From assembly GCA_025526935.1 (NCBI GenBank), contig JAHLKD010000059.1, positions 186,001-250,000 on the forward strand: DNA of 64,000 bases, written 5' to 3'. Both the position numbers and the translations under genes were made by a program. Origin of the DNA: Cladochytrium replicatum. Taxonomy: Eukaryota > Chytridiomycota > Chytridiomycetes > Cladochytriales > Cladochytriaceae. Shown piece after piece: positions 47,645-59,794 of this stretch. Numbering within the stretch: position 1 is the stretch's first letter; each line of letters starts with the position of its first letter. Below the pieces are notes generated by a model. It was not told the DNA's origin. It worked only from the letters and a program-made list of their open reading frames with translations, and searched no databases.

Positions 47645-49777
47645 ATGGGCATATTCGTTTCGCAAGGTGCAGCAAGAGCAGTGCTGCTCGCCGCTCTCGT
47701 TGTTGCGCAGGCATGCATGCATTGATCACGCTGTGTCCATGTTTCTGATCGTTCTCATCAGGCGCTCGGGAGTGGTCTTCAGCCAGTTCAGATCTTCGGA
47801 TGGTTGTTCTATCCTCTTGCGATAATAACCTTGCGCACAATTCCGGTTCCCGATACTCCAGAAACCTCACGCTTTTTTAAATTGGATGTTGCGACATTCA
47901 TCGGTGCGCTCTTCCTCGGATTGTGGGCTGCGCACATCAAAGTTTTGGTCCGTGTCGACGACGGAACCGCATTTCCGTACTTGATGAGCTTTTTGTATAC
48001 GCTGGCTGTCTCCATTGTCGTGCTACCTGCCTACTTTGTGGACCGTATTCTGTTTGTTTCCGCACGTGCTGCAGAGGCGGTTGCCGTTGGCTCTGGTGCA
48101 CGCGCTGCAAAGCAGAAAGCACCTGAAAGCTCCGAATACGCGGAAGAAGAAGAATACGATGAGTACGACATCCCTTCATCAGACAGTGTTTTGGTTCAGG
48201 TTCGGGGCCGTGCAATTGTACAGTCTAAAATCGTTCTGAAGACGGTGAACAAAACGATCTCGGGTTTTGCGACTTCGTCATTATTTGTCCAATTGGCCTT
48301 CCCTACCGTCTCGGTGGCACTTTGGAAATTGTGGACGCTACTGGGTCCCATTGGATCATATGGGCATCCGGGTTATGTGAATGTTGTGGGGGATGTTCGT
48401 CAGTTTGCGTCCGTCTTCGGAATCGATGGGCTCCTCTTTATCATGGCATGGTTCGGAACAGCGAGCGCGGAGCTGTTTGGGGTCGGTGTCGGCGGATTCC
48501 CTATTCCCGAGAAAGCTTCCGATGTGTCCACTTCCAACCTGGTTGATGATGACGACGACGACATCGAAGCTGGAGAAATCCTTAGCTCTGGCTCAAACTT
48601 TGACGACTCAGCTCCGCTTCTTTTCTCTCGTGGCATCGAAGCAGCAGCTGGCACACCTAGTGCAAAGCTTGGCCCGCTCAATCTTCATATTCCCACGTCA
48701 CAGGCTGTACTTTACTGCGTGATCAGTCCTGACACACACGCACCGCTCCCATCTACTCGCCGCGCAACCAACGTGTTCTGGCTAACGTTGCTTGCCGTTG
48801 TCTGCATGTCGGGAGTTCGACCCATATTGCAAAACGGATCGTGGTTCCAGCGCCCTCTCGGAAGTCAATATGGCACAGTTTATTCTTCCGATGTCCGTGT
48901 CGGATGTGTCTACAATGCCGACCCGTCTCCCTTTAGCGACGAACTTTTCAACCGTACGAAAGCATTGGTAGCGGGAAGCCCAAAAGACCCGACTGGTAAG
49001 CGTGTGATCACTCGCCCTCAAGTTGTTTTCTGGAGTGAGACCGCGTTGTACGTGGACGCCTCAAAAGGTTCGGATGTCAAACTCATTGAAGAAGCAAAGG
49101 ACTTTGCACGTGCTCTGGACATCTATCTCGGCGTATCTTACTTCTCGGCATTCTCGAACCTGAAAGAGAAGAAGCATTCCGACGGAAACGTTACGATTGT
49201 GACTCCGTCGAACCCCCATCGGAACATGTTCACATTGATCGATCCCCGTGGCCGAGTTATACTGAACCATCAGAAGGCTCATTTAATGCCCATATTCGAC
49301 CACGGCTTTCAGCGCGCTACGCATGGTACGGTGTCTACAGCTGAGACGGACTTGCTCAGCACTGTTGGTGCGAGTATCGGTTTTGAGCTGGACCTGCCCG
49401 ATTTCATGAATGCTGCTGGCGAGAAGTCTGTTGAGGTCCTTTTGCAACCCTCGCGAAGCTGGGGTGCGGTTGGTTTGTACCAAGCTCGTTCAAGCGCATT
49501 GAGGGCTGTCGAGCAAGGTTTCGCCCTTGTTCAATGCAGCTCCAACGGTATTTCAGGCGTATACGGCCCGTTTGGAGAGACTTTTGAAGAGCACTCGACG
49601 CTGGAAACAGGCGAGATCGTCATGTCTATTCCGGTCAGGATCACCAAAGTTCGCACTGTTTACTCGGATGTGAAAGGGTGGTTGTTTGGTTGGGGATTGC
49701 TTCTTTTGACACTCTTTTTGACCGGATGGGTTGCTGGAGTGGAACTATGGGTGAAGTACGGAGCCAAACAGTATTAG
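47645..49777 (+). CDS. Membrane carbon-nitrogen hydrolase homologue lacking the catalytic cysteine
   Basis: Exon 1 47645-47710 and exon 2 47762-49777. The 51-bp intron begins GC; a GT donor 6 or 9 bp upstream is possible. Predicted length 693 aa. N-terminal hydrophobic helices (ARAVLLAALVVAQAL; VATFIGALFLGLWAAH; FLYTLAVSIVVLPAYFV) come first, then an acidic loop and more helices (FGIDGLLFIMAWFG; FWLTLLAVVCMSGV). A nitrilase-fold domain follows, and a last helix GWLFGWGLLLLTLFLTGWVA. The layout is that of apolipoprotein N-acyltransferase. Glu448 (VVFWSETAL) and Lys527 (NHQKAHLMP) are in place. The Cys expected in an ICYE-like motif is Gly562 (SIGFELDLP). If so it cannot form the thioester. An upstream exon is possible because CATTTTAG precedes the ATG. 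Confidence 0.75.
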
Positions 49778-50020
49778 AATCCGTTTCTGCGTCCTCCACA
49801 GTTAATTCCGTTTTTGCATTGTCGAACATCCCATGTTACATATGTCTTGCAACAGTTCCATTCCTCAGCATTTTCTCATTTTTTGTGTTTTTTTGCTGCC
49901 AATCTAGTGATGTATTCTCAGTATCTTTCGCACAACATAGAAGCTGTTTGTTTTTTCACGCTTTTTCCGGAAAAAACAGTCCAAACTCGGTGGCTGAGTG
50001 TTGTGGAAAGTTGCCTCAAA

Positions 50021-51226
50021 ATGACTGCCAACCTGCCCCAACCGCTCATCAAGCTCTTCTCGCCGCGTCCTCTGCTGCCCTTCGTAAAGCCAGTGGATAA
50101 GGACTATGAGAAGCGCACTGGTCCAATCATTACTGGAATCGGCGTGTTCCTTGACCGATGCAAAGACCACGATCTAGACTATGCTCCTAAAGAGAGCTGG
50201 GAGCAGCGCAAAGCGCGAAAGGTATTTTTACATGTTTTTTTAAATGTTAAAATGCACATAATGTTTAAACTGTTGTTTTACAGCTTGAGGAGCGCAAGAT
50301 AAAGTACGAAGAAAACCTGAAGAAGATGAAGGAGTCATGGGACCCCCATAGTGATTCGAAGGCCACAGGCGACCCGTACTGCACGCTTTTTGTTGCCCGA
50401 TTGGTATTTTTAAGCTTTTCCTCGTGCTACATGTCTGAACTTCATAATAGAGCTATGATACGACAGAAAAGCACCTCCGCAGGATCTTTGACGAATTTGG
50501 GCCGATCAAAACGGTGAGTGCAAAGTTCTGGACAATTTACACATAAAATTCATCTGCTCTTAGATTCGAATGGTGCAAGACACCGTGAAGAATAAACCAC
50601 GTGGTTACGCATTCATCGAGTTCGAGCGTGAAAAGGATATGCGCGTTGCGTACAAGGAGATGGATGGTGCGAAGATCGATGGGCGTCGAATCATTGTGGA
50701 TGTGGAGCAAGGTCGAACCGTAAAGGATTGGCGTCCCAGGCGGCTTGGAGGTGGACAAGGGAAAACTAGGAGCGGCGAGGCACCTCCGCGGCCCGCTCCG
50801 TCTTATAGTGATTCGAATCGCTACAGCGGAGGTGGGCGGTTTGACGATCGCGGACCTCGAGGAGGAGGTGGTGGGGGAGGTGGGTACAGGGGAGGTGGAG
50901 GAAGAGATTCTGGTTATCGTGGTGGCGGCGGAGGTGGAGGAGGAGGTGGTGGTGGTCGAGACCGTGGACCTGGTGGATTTGGCGGGGACCGAGGTGGAGG
51001 TGGCGGTTACGGTGGCGATCGCGGCGGCGGAGCATACGGCGGAGATCGCGGTGGAGGAGGATACGGAGGCGACCGCGGGGGAGGAAGCTACGGAGGAAGC
51101 GCCGACCGCAGGCGCTCTCGAAGCCGAAGTCCTGGACGCAAACGCGAAGAACGAGACCGTAGCCCTCGTCGAGATCGTCCGAGTGGTGGCGACCGTGACA
51201 AAGGTGGTGATAGAAGGGATCGGTAA
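50021..51226 (+). CDS. SNP1: U1 snRNP 70-kDa protein
   Basis: Binds stem-loop I of U1 snRNA and helps recognise 5' splice sites. Exons 50021-50221, 50284-50403, 50451-50513 and 50564-51226. The introns are 62, 47 and 50 bp and the length is 348 aa. The N-terminal U1-70K block has [33 protein letters not shown] and WDPHSD. The RRM has RNP2 [21 protein letters not shown] and RNP1 RGYAFIEF, then [19 protein letters not shown] and RPRRLGGG, diagnostic of the family. The tail is Gly-rich with [10 protein letters not shown] repeats, then Arg/Ser ([19 protein letters not shown]). The stop overlaps a GTAAGT (GATCGGTAAGTC), so a further 3' exon replacing the last codon is possible. Confidence 0.95.
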
Positions 51227-51766
51227 GTCAACAGCGTGAGTTGTTTTGGCAAAAAAGAGATCTCGCACTCTTGAACGAGAGAAATGGAGCGAGTGATGGG
51301 GGGTATTTGGGTGTGTAACTTTATTATTCATCCGGGTGAGTGCAACCATAACTCTCTGGACGGGATTTGGTGTTCTGGGTAAGATCGACTAGGAAACGCT
51401 CGTTGCTCAACATATCAACCCCTCCGGCGCTTTTCGCCATTTTGCTCCGTGTTGAACGGTATGCTTATTGTCTTTCCTCTACGTTCATTTACTGGGTTCA
51501 TTGGCGATCATTGCACTTGCGATCGTGCGCTCCCATTTTGCCTTCTCTATTTTGTTTTGTTTTCTTTCTTTTTGCTTTATTTTGTACTCGTTCCTTTCTT
51601 TATTTTCTATCTTTAGGAGAAGGTGAGGTCATTCCTAACGGTAAGCGGACGAACAAGAGTCGAAGTTTCGCCAACTCTCGGAGCACGAAGCAACGGCAAG
51701 GGTCTTCTCGGTTTCTCGTTATCATTATCAAATAGACACACGAACGTCAAAGCCACTGTGGTTCCT

Positions 51767-54220
51767 ATGAAAGTGTTTCTGTTCGCATTGGGTCGCACTG
51801 AGCTCGAAAGGCAGATCCGCCAGGCGATCGACGATCCCGCTGTGTCCCAGTACTATTCGATTCCACATTGTCTATTACCAGTCGGTGGAAAACCCTGCAT
51901 AACATGGCTGTGGAACGAACTGGTTCGTAACAATCTCGCAGATTCCACGTATCTTGTCACAGATGCAAGAAGGTGTGACCAAACTATTTCGATTTCCGTA
52001 GCCCGTACTGAATAATGCTCATTCAACTCAGCGTTGGACATCTGCAGCGCTGGGCAGATCATGCTGGAGTGAACAGGAGCAACATATTGATTGTTGGACG
52101 GGCGGAAGATGAGCGGCAGCGGTAAGGTTAACGAAGAATGTGTAATTAATCTGTGTTCTAAATTTCTTATATGTTGCATATACAGTGATAGCTGTTTGGA
52201 GGCAATGCAGTTGATCGCCGGAACCAAACTCGATTCCGCCAATGGAGACGACGCGCTGTTTCTCGATGCAGACCTGATTTTTGATTATGAAGTATGGAAG
52301 AAAGCCAGCTGGAGTAGTATTTTTGCGAATACGCCGTCTCCAAACAGCGTCGCGATAGCTCAAACTTCCGAAGTATGCACCTCGAAATTTGCTTTTAGCC
52401 AATTTTTAATTGAAGTTGATTCAGGGAGAACTCTCTACGATGCTGTTACAGAGCTCTCATGTCCCAATGGTGATGCGCTTGAGCGGAGCGGCCACTACAA
52501 AATTCACAGATCTTCTACTGGATCCACCGGTCAACAGCGCCAGCAGTGCGGATATGAATCAATACATACTTTTCGTCAGTCGTTTAAGCAAAGTCCACCC
52601 GGTGACATTCCTTCCTGCTCACATTGACGGGCAAATCTTTTGGGAGTGGAGCAAGACCGATTTATATTCGTACCGAAGTTATTGGGCTTCATATTCACCA
52701 ACTGAAGCACCCGAGCTTGCGGCTCTAAAGGCCACCATTGATCAAAAACACCGTTCTCCAGTCGTTAAGCGAGCCTACGCACGTATCGGCCTTGTGGGTA
52801 ACCCGAGCGATGGATACTTTGGAAAGACGATTTCCGTTCAGATTTCAGATTTCTGGGCGGAAGCAATGCTGATTCCTAACGCTGACCCGAGCGACGAGGC
52901 GATTACACTATTCAACCATTCAATGTCTGAGACGTTTACTTATCCGTCTCTCAGTGCCCTCGAACATATCATCTCAAAAGAAGGATTTTACGGTGCATCG
53001 AGGCTGATAAAAGCCTGCTTGAAGGTTTTTGTCCAGCACTGCAAGGCAAATAACTTTTCGTTGGTCAGACGAGGTTTTCGGATTGTATATGAGAGCTGCA
53101 TCCCAAGGTACGTCGAAGGACGTTCAAACTTAACAGGATTGACGAAGCTGATTGGCTTAATTTTCAGACAGGTTGGCCTGGCAGGTAATGTAATGTGCAG
53201 ATCTTCGTTTAGAAGAGTGTTGACGCTGTATTCTTTCAGGCTCCAGTGCGTTCATCACTGGTAAAGTTATGAATTAAGCTTCCCAATCCAAATTGCTTAC
53301 TGTTGGGTTCCGAACATAAAGCGATCTTCAAAGCGATCATGACCTATAATGAGCTGACTCCAACCGAGATCCCCAAACCCATTCAAGCAAACCTGATTCT
53401 GCAAGCGGAGAAAGATGAGCTTTCGATCCAGGCGGGCCTGCAAGATCGAGTCATCCAAGGTATGGATCAAAAATCAAGTATTTATCCTTCACTGACAAAT
53501 GGTTTGTTTATGACAGTTTATGGCGGTGCTGTTTACATGGATTTTGATAGGAAGCTCATGGATTCACGGGGATATGGAGAGTACACGCCCATTGACATTG
53601 ACTTGCTCCCAAAAGATCTCTTTATTGGTAAGCTCAATGCACCACTCCAACTGAGGATTTTACTGAATCTAACGCCACAGCATATATTGCGCACGTTAAG
53701 GATTCGGGAAAGATGCATGTTCCTGTTCGGCAGAGGTGGGAAAACGGAGATGTTGAGGTAACAGTGTGTTCCCATGTTAAGAAAATGGTGCACTCTTGAC
53801 ATCCTTGTGTTCACAGGTGATCGAAGCAATGCACAAGTTCGCCAGCTTTGCTGAATCTTCGAAATCTGCACTTGAAAGGCGAGATTACAGGCTTCTAGCG
53901 AGTCTGATGAATCAAAACTTTGATCTGCGCCGGAGGCTGTTTACAGATGTGGCACTTGGAAAGCCCAGCATAAGCATGATCGAAACTGCAAGATCATTCG
54001 GATTCGCGGCCAAATTCACTGGAAGTGGGGGTTGCATTGTGGGGCTGTGGGCGGGTGAACGGGACGGTGAGGACGCTCAACGGTGTACGTGGACGCAGTT
54101 TGGAAAAATGCGAACGGAGTTGCAGCGACAAGGTAGTGCCAGTCATAATTTTCGTGCTTCATTAATCAACCTGACACCATTTTCTCAGGATCTGTCGTAT
54201 GCTTGGTGCATCCAAAGTGA
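51767..54220 (+). CDS. Fusion of a sugar-1-phosphate nucleotidyltransferase-like domain and glucuronokinase
   Basis: Eleven exons: 51767-51972, 52032-52121, 52186-52372, 52425-53107, 53168-53184, 53240-53260, 53322-53459, 53517-53627, 53681-53757, 53817-54132 and 54189-54220; 625 aa, every junction in phase. Residues 1 to about 265 look like a nucleotidyltransferase (HCLLPVGGKPCITWLWNEL; ALFLDADLIFDYE), but the usual GxGTR signature is reduced to ALGRTELERQ. Residues about 277-625 are a GHMP kinase of the plant glucuronokinase type: RAYARIGLVGNPSDGYFGKT, the ATP loop QVGLAGSSAFITA, IQAGLQDRVIQVYGG and KFTGSGGCIVG. The ATP loop is assembled from 17-nt and 21-nt exons. Together the domains would turn glucuronate into its 1-phosphate and then UDP-glucuronate. 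The first step is well supported, the second is inferred. Confidence 0.85.
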
Positions 54221-55698
54221 TTTGGAAACGAGCGTTCGCACTAATCAAATGTATTGAATCATGAGCTTGCGGTAATTTAGCCCTGCTGGATGTAAATCAA
54301 AGATTAGCAATAGTTGGGGAGCAAATCGGAAATAAGGAGGTTGACCAGAGCCCATCAGGTTTTGGGTGTTCGCATTCACAGCAGAGCTCCAGACTCATTT
54401 GGCCAAAAGCTCGCAAGGATAGCCCGCGAACAATTTCGAACCAAACCCCACCAACGCAGCAAGTCCCATTGGCAGCTTAACCAAACTGCCCAAAAACTAT
54501 CAACTCTCCGAAGGATCGAAATCGCCGCAAATGCACAAAGTCAAAGCATAGGGAATCACTAAAGATCTCTGAGCCGTCAAAACATGGTAATCTGTCCGCC
54601 GCCATCCTCACCCACTGCTCTATAGATTGAAGAGAGCACGAGCATGTTAGCCGATGCATCCGACAACGCCTACAAAGTAAATTACAACCAATCAATGACG
54701 GCAATAATAATCATAACGTTTTCAGTATACCAGATACCCGACCGGCGACGAGATTGATCTTGCCTGGACAAAAAATCCACCAGATGTAAAAGCGATCTCA
54801 AATAAACCTCTGGCTCATGGCTAACGGGCTTCACAATAAATGTCCTGCCGTGCCTTTGCTTATCAACCCTTTTGGAAACGCCAATGTGGGGCAAAAGGAG
54901 AAAGCCAACAAGGAAACAACGAAAAGAACCATGCCAAGAGAACCCAACAAACCTATCCCAAAATGCAAAAAAAGTGCGTCCCGGAAATCATCCGCCGATC
55001 CTCCAAAACAAATTCAAATCGGCGCACCTCTTTTCGCAGCAGGTCGAACGAATGTCATTTTGATCTTTGTTTGGCCTTACTGAGCTGATCACAATGGCGC
55101 TTTTGTGAGCCCAAAGATTTCAAACATTGTCAATGTAAAGCGCATCCAGAAAATCTCTAGCATCCCGAAACGGTGCGTGTCAGCGCTTCGTGGATTGCTA
55201 ACCGCAAAGGGCAGGAGGTTGTACGCCAAAAAGGATGGGAACCATGAGAATTGGGGTAGCTCTCTGAGTTCGCTGCTGTGTTGAACCTTTTACTAGACAT
55301 CATCGGGCACAAACGACCAAGAAAATCCACGAACCAACTCACCTAGATAACGAGCCACGAACCAGTCTGTGGCACAGTGGTATGCGTATTCATAGAAGAA
55401 AATGTTTATATGCACAATCCAAAATGAAAGACAGTTATTGTTTGCGGAAAAGTGATGAATGTCACTGTCATTTTTCTGTTAGATCAGCTTATTTTTTATG
55501 CGGGTAAATGATAGTGGATGAGTACAGAATGAAAATAGAAAAACGAAGGCAGTCTTCTCTAAACTCCAGATCTGCTTGTCCAACACAGGATCAAGCTTGT
55601 TAACATAATTCGTCCGAGCCTCCATGTTAAGTTTGGTCTCAAACTTTCCATATCAGGTGTATATTTCTAACGAGGAAAAGGCAGGGAAAAGCGTTATT

Positions 55699-58002
55699 TT
55701 ACTGGTTATTGATTATATGCAGTGGAACTGCTACGTTTCTTAGGATGCTGGAGCTCTTCCTGAGAACGACATAACTAGGAACTTTCTCCACGATTGTAGC
55801 AACCATCTCGGAATCCGTGATCAACCAATTGCGATTACATGCACGTATCAAGCTGGTAAACTCTGCCGTCGACTTTTGTATCTTCAAGATTCATTCCACT
55901 TCTCTCGTCGCTCTTCGATACTTCCCACAGTTTCATCTCGATCAAAGCAATGTCATAGACGTAATGATCTCTGTACTCTATTGCCCTATCATACATATCA
56001 ACGGGACTAGTGTTCTGAATGATCTCCTATCAATCGGGAAAGGCTCCAGCTTCCGAGCTTGTATTGCAGTGCACACTTCAAACCGAGGTCGATATGAAGC
56101 TTTGAGTTCTCTTTGAAGATTCTCAATAACGAGGCACACCCACTTGAGCTATGCCAAGCGAAGAACCGACACTTGGGGTTTGCCGGCCCTTCCACCGAGC
56201 TTACATATAATCCGTGCTACTGGCTGCTTGAATGCATCAAGCGTGGGTTGCTGTGCAACAGGTGCAGCCTTCAGTGGATCCATCACCCAGTTTCTGAAAC
56301 CCGCCTGTCATCCAACAATCCAAACTGAAGGAATTCCTGCGCGAAAATGCAACGAACACTAGCCTTTGCAATGTTCATATAGCTGATTGGAATGAAACGC
56401 AACAGGCACTCGAAATCCGGATTGACGCAGAAATTTGAGAAGTCGGAATATAGTCGCTCTCCATTTACGAACGAACCAATTCCAGTTTTTGCGAGGATTG
56501 GCACATGGAGCAAGCGAGCAGCTGTTTTGGCCTTGGTTGCGATCCAAGAATACTCGGTTGGCAGTTTTCTTGGAGAGACAAGTAGTAGTGTGGCACCACT
56601 TTTGGACATCATAAGGGTAGATAACGACATGCTGGAAGCTCTTTATCGAAGCCAGCGCCTCGTCGAGGTTCGTACATTGGAAGGGTCGATAATTCATGCA
56701 TCGACGTTATTGAAGATCCCAAAACGATTGCATCTCCTTTTAAAGTTGAACGCACATAACACAGAATCCTCGCCACCAATTAAGCTCGTCAAAAGATTGA
56801 TCACCAGATTTGATTGGAATGGGAATCGCTGTTTTGCTAAATCCAGATACGATCTCCAATCACTGAAGTGGAAGTCACTGGTCCAAAAGCAGCATAGAAA
56901 GCTCCTGTTTCCATCGAACAAGCTGGAAAGAAAACTTATAGTCTCCTCCACATTTGGCAGAACGTTGCCGGGGAAGCTGACCTGGAACACAGTAACAATG
57001 CACTTGAGTGCAGTGCGATACATCTCGTGCACGACTTGATAATTTCGATAGCAAGCAAGCTTCAGAAAACGATACAAGAAGTCCCACACCTTCAACCTGT
57101 ACGTCCGCATGCCGAATTTGCCCGCAATGTTCTGCAGGTTGGCATTTAATTTTCTAAAAGTACTCTGTATCTGATCAGGAAATGTTACGTTGCTCTTGTC
57201 ATTCAGTCCGTACTGTTGCAGAAATGACGCCCAAGCCAGCAAGATTTTGGCGAGTGGTTCAGAGGTTGACCTTGATACCAGTCCAATGTACCGCATGAAC
57301 GACTCGTAACTTTGGTCACCTCGACTGGGGACACGATTAGTCGACCACCGCGTTGTCCATCATGTTGTCGGTCCCAATAAATCTTTCAGCGATAGCACCT
57401 CAATGCCGATAAGGATGCAAGGCTGACTGACATTTGCGCATAACTTCAGCGCGTCTCTATCAAACACCACGCTTGAAGGGTCTTTCTACAAACAGTTCGA
57501 GAATCTGCAATATACGGCTGGGCGGACAGTGCTGTAATAGAGAACAAAACGCAGCTCCAAAAGTGCTTATTGCTCCTTTAGAAGCTGTTTCGCCCAGTGA
57601 CGTGCTGAATAAGGGTCGGTCTCAACATGAGCAAGCAGCAGTGAAGACATTGCGCGTCTGATCTGATCGAGAAAACGGTCAACCGATCTATATCCCTCAA
57701 GATTTTCCAAAATTTCTGGTAATACACGAGCAGTGTGTTGGTTTGGTAGTATCGTGTCCTTCGTCCTCTGATTCCCGCACAACCGCAGATAAGACTTGGA
57801 TAGTCGCAATACTCGTCAAATAGAACGCTGCTGCCAATTGCTCGTCGTGAGCCCGTTCTGCTCTGTCGCCAAACCGGATACGCGACAACAGCGGCCGTAC
57901 TTCGTAATACAAGCAACTCAAGGACATCTGGAGTGTCTGCACTTCGCCCAAATCAAGTCGATTGCTCAAATCCATCACGAACTCAGTTAGTTCTGGGCCC
58001 AT
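55699..58002 (-). CDS. NUP188: Nup188-like inner-ring nucleoporin (exons unresolved)
   Basis: Scaffold of the nuclear pore inner ring. Minus-strand frames in order: 57697-58002 (LTEFVMDLSNRLDLGEVQTL); 57567-57750 (YSARHWAKQLLKEQ, then ALLELRFVLYYS across a frame change); near 57350-57450 (CILIGIEVLSLKDLL); 56694-57296 (SEPLAKILLAWASFLQQYG; DLAKQRFPFQSNLVINLLTS); 56283-56630; 56007-56195; and 55699-55887. The order and spacing of REQ..LLE...LYY, LLAWA and the later ...FP...L..LL..L block agree with Nup188 N-terminal alpha-solenoids. Frame changes near 57740 and 57575 have no good intron, so there may be sequencing errors or decay. 3' exons down to about 54700 are possible. Confidence 0.5.
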
Positions 58003-58478
58003 TTTCTCGTCACTCTGGTCAGCTCATATTTTCACCGACCAAGATTGAATCGATTGCTTCGTTGGTTGTTCGGCTTGCCAGAGCAGTCCAAAACAGGACG
58101 GAAAACTTTGAAGTGCGCTAGGAGCTCGTCATTAACTTCTTCGACCGAACCGTGCGCGAATGCTCGAGAACTTGGAAAAGGTTGTGTCGGGTGCTAACAC
58201 GTTATTTGGCGAAGAAATTAAAGAAAAAGAAGCTCTTCAAACCAAGGAGGTTGATAGCCAAAGACCCTCCCGACACTGATCCAAACACCTCGGCAGATTC
58301 TCGTGGCTAACCCACCAAGCAGGACCGTGAGAACAGGGTGGCAGAGGGTGATCTGTGTGCCGGACAAAGTCCTTGCTCTCAGAAACTAACCAAAAAATTA
58401 TAACAAAGCGTACAAAGGGAGTTACAAGACAAAGAAGAATGTTTCAAGTTTATTAACAAGTACGGGTGGCCAACACTA

Positions 58479-59794
58479 TTACTCCTGCTCGTCATCGCGA
58501 AGACGGAAAATAGTGATCTACAAAGCCCAAGGTTACACTCCAGCAGGTATGTTACTGTTGTATCACACGCACCTCCTGCTGCTTGAAGTAACGCCTGTTT
58601 TCTTCATCAATAAGCACAAGGTTCAGGTAATACCGCGTAGAGAACTTCTTGTTCACATCACGGTATGTTGGTGTGAGTTCAAATCCACTCAAAAACAATC
58701 GAATTGGAATCGTTTCCCCTTGAAGAAGCGAAAGGTTTAGAAAATGACAGAATGTTGTCCCCATATGATTGTACCTCGAACAGGTGCACCATCCATGATT
58801 TCAAACTTGGTTACAGTCTCACTCTCGTTCAACTGATTCGGTGCTATGTCCAACCTCGTCAAATTTGGAAGCAAGATAATCACACTCTCACTTACGTGCT
58901 CCTGTTGTCTCCCTTCGAATGATTGAGAGCTCCATGTGCTTAATCTTGATCCGAACCAAGAGGAAATAGATTTTTCCAACAATAACATCTCGCAAGTGGT
59001 ATCTATAAATTTACAGTAGATCCGCAAGCTTTCAGTGTGTTAAAAACTAGGAGCAGAATACTCACTTGTTCTTGTTGTACTCAAACTCGATATGAAGACA
59101 GTCCTCGATTCCGACTTCCATTTTGATTGAATTGTTGATATCCGGTGGCATACGGTACGAGTACACCCAAATGTCACGTTCTTTAACGGTATCCGCGAGT
59201 CTCCTCCCAATTGTAACCCGCACAAAGTATCGTAGCTTCACATTGATTCCGTGGTAACTCTCATACTGCTTCTCCACATTCTTAAATTCGAAATCAAACG
59301 TCGCCGAGGTTCGGAGTTCGCCTGGTGCGGCGAGCTCTTGTGACAGGGAGAGAAATTCGTAGTGATTACCACGGTCATAGTACACCTCTTATTCGACGAC
59401 CCGATTTAGAAGGTATCATAATCTCATGTCCCTTCAACGCCTTTACCGATGTTTCCAACAAACTCGATTTTAATGCCTTGGTGCTCAACCCTCTTTCCAT
59501 CTCTGATGCGAATGAGAACCTATTCAAAAGTTTTACTCCCAGCTGCGTTAACATGATTTGGCTGCTGTTGTTTCAATACCTTTCCGCTCACAGATTCACC
59601 GTCGAAGTAGAGTGGGAACTTTGACTTCTTGTCCTTCTCAACTTTGACTTCCACCAACCGACGCTCATCCTCCCCATTGAGGAGCACTTCAATGTCCGCA
59701 GAGGATCCTCCAAGCCCAAATAGTCCCTGTATTATTGAGGAATAAGGATCAATTCAGGATAATCCATACAGTTGTTTTGAACACCAACCGCCAT
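58479..59794 (-). CDS. VPS26: Retromer subunit VPS26
   Basis: Arrestin-fold subunit of the retromer, which recycles cargo from endosomes to the Golgi. Eight exons: 59789-59794, 59580-59726, 59447-59519, 59066-59387, 58896-59002, 58775-58843, 58573-58718 and 58479-58517; 302 aa, normal for the family. Family blocks run without gaps: GLFGLGGSSADIEVLLNG, KSKFPLYFDGESVSGKV, HQGIKIEFVGNIEVYYDRGN, ELAAPGELR, FDFEFKNVEKQYESYHGINV, MEVGIEDCLHIEFEYNK, VIVGKIYFLLVRIKIKHMEL, KFEIMDGAPVRGETIPIRLF, VNKKFSTRYYLNLVLIDEEN, and ending KQQEITIFRLRDDEQE. Exon 1 contributes only Met-Ala. It is required because stops precede exon 2 in frame, but its donor (GTTGGT) is weak, so the extreme 5' end is the least certain part. 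Confidence 0.93.

Noticed and set aside
50537-51349. 270-codon minus-strand ORF opposite U1-70K
   Set aside because: Antisense of Gly-codon repeats gives Ser/Thr/Ala low complexity; the plus strand is clearly U1-70K.
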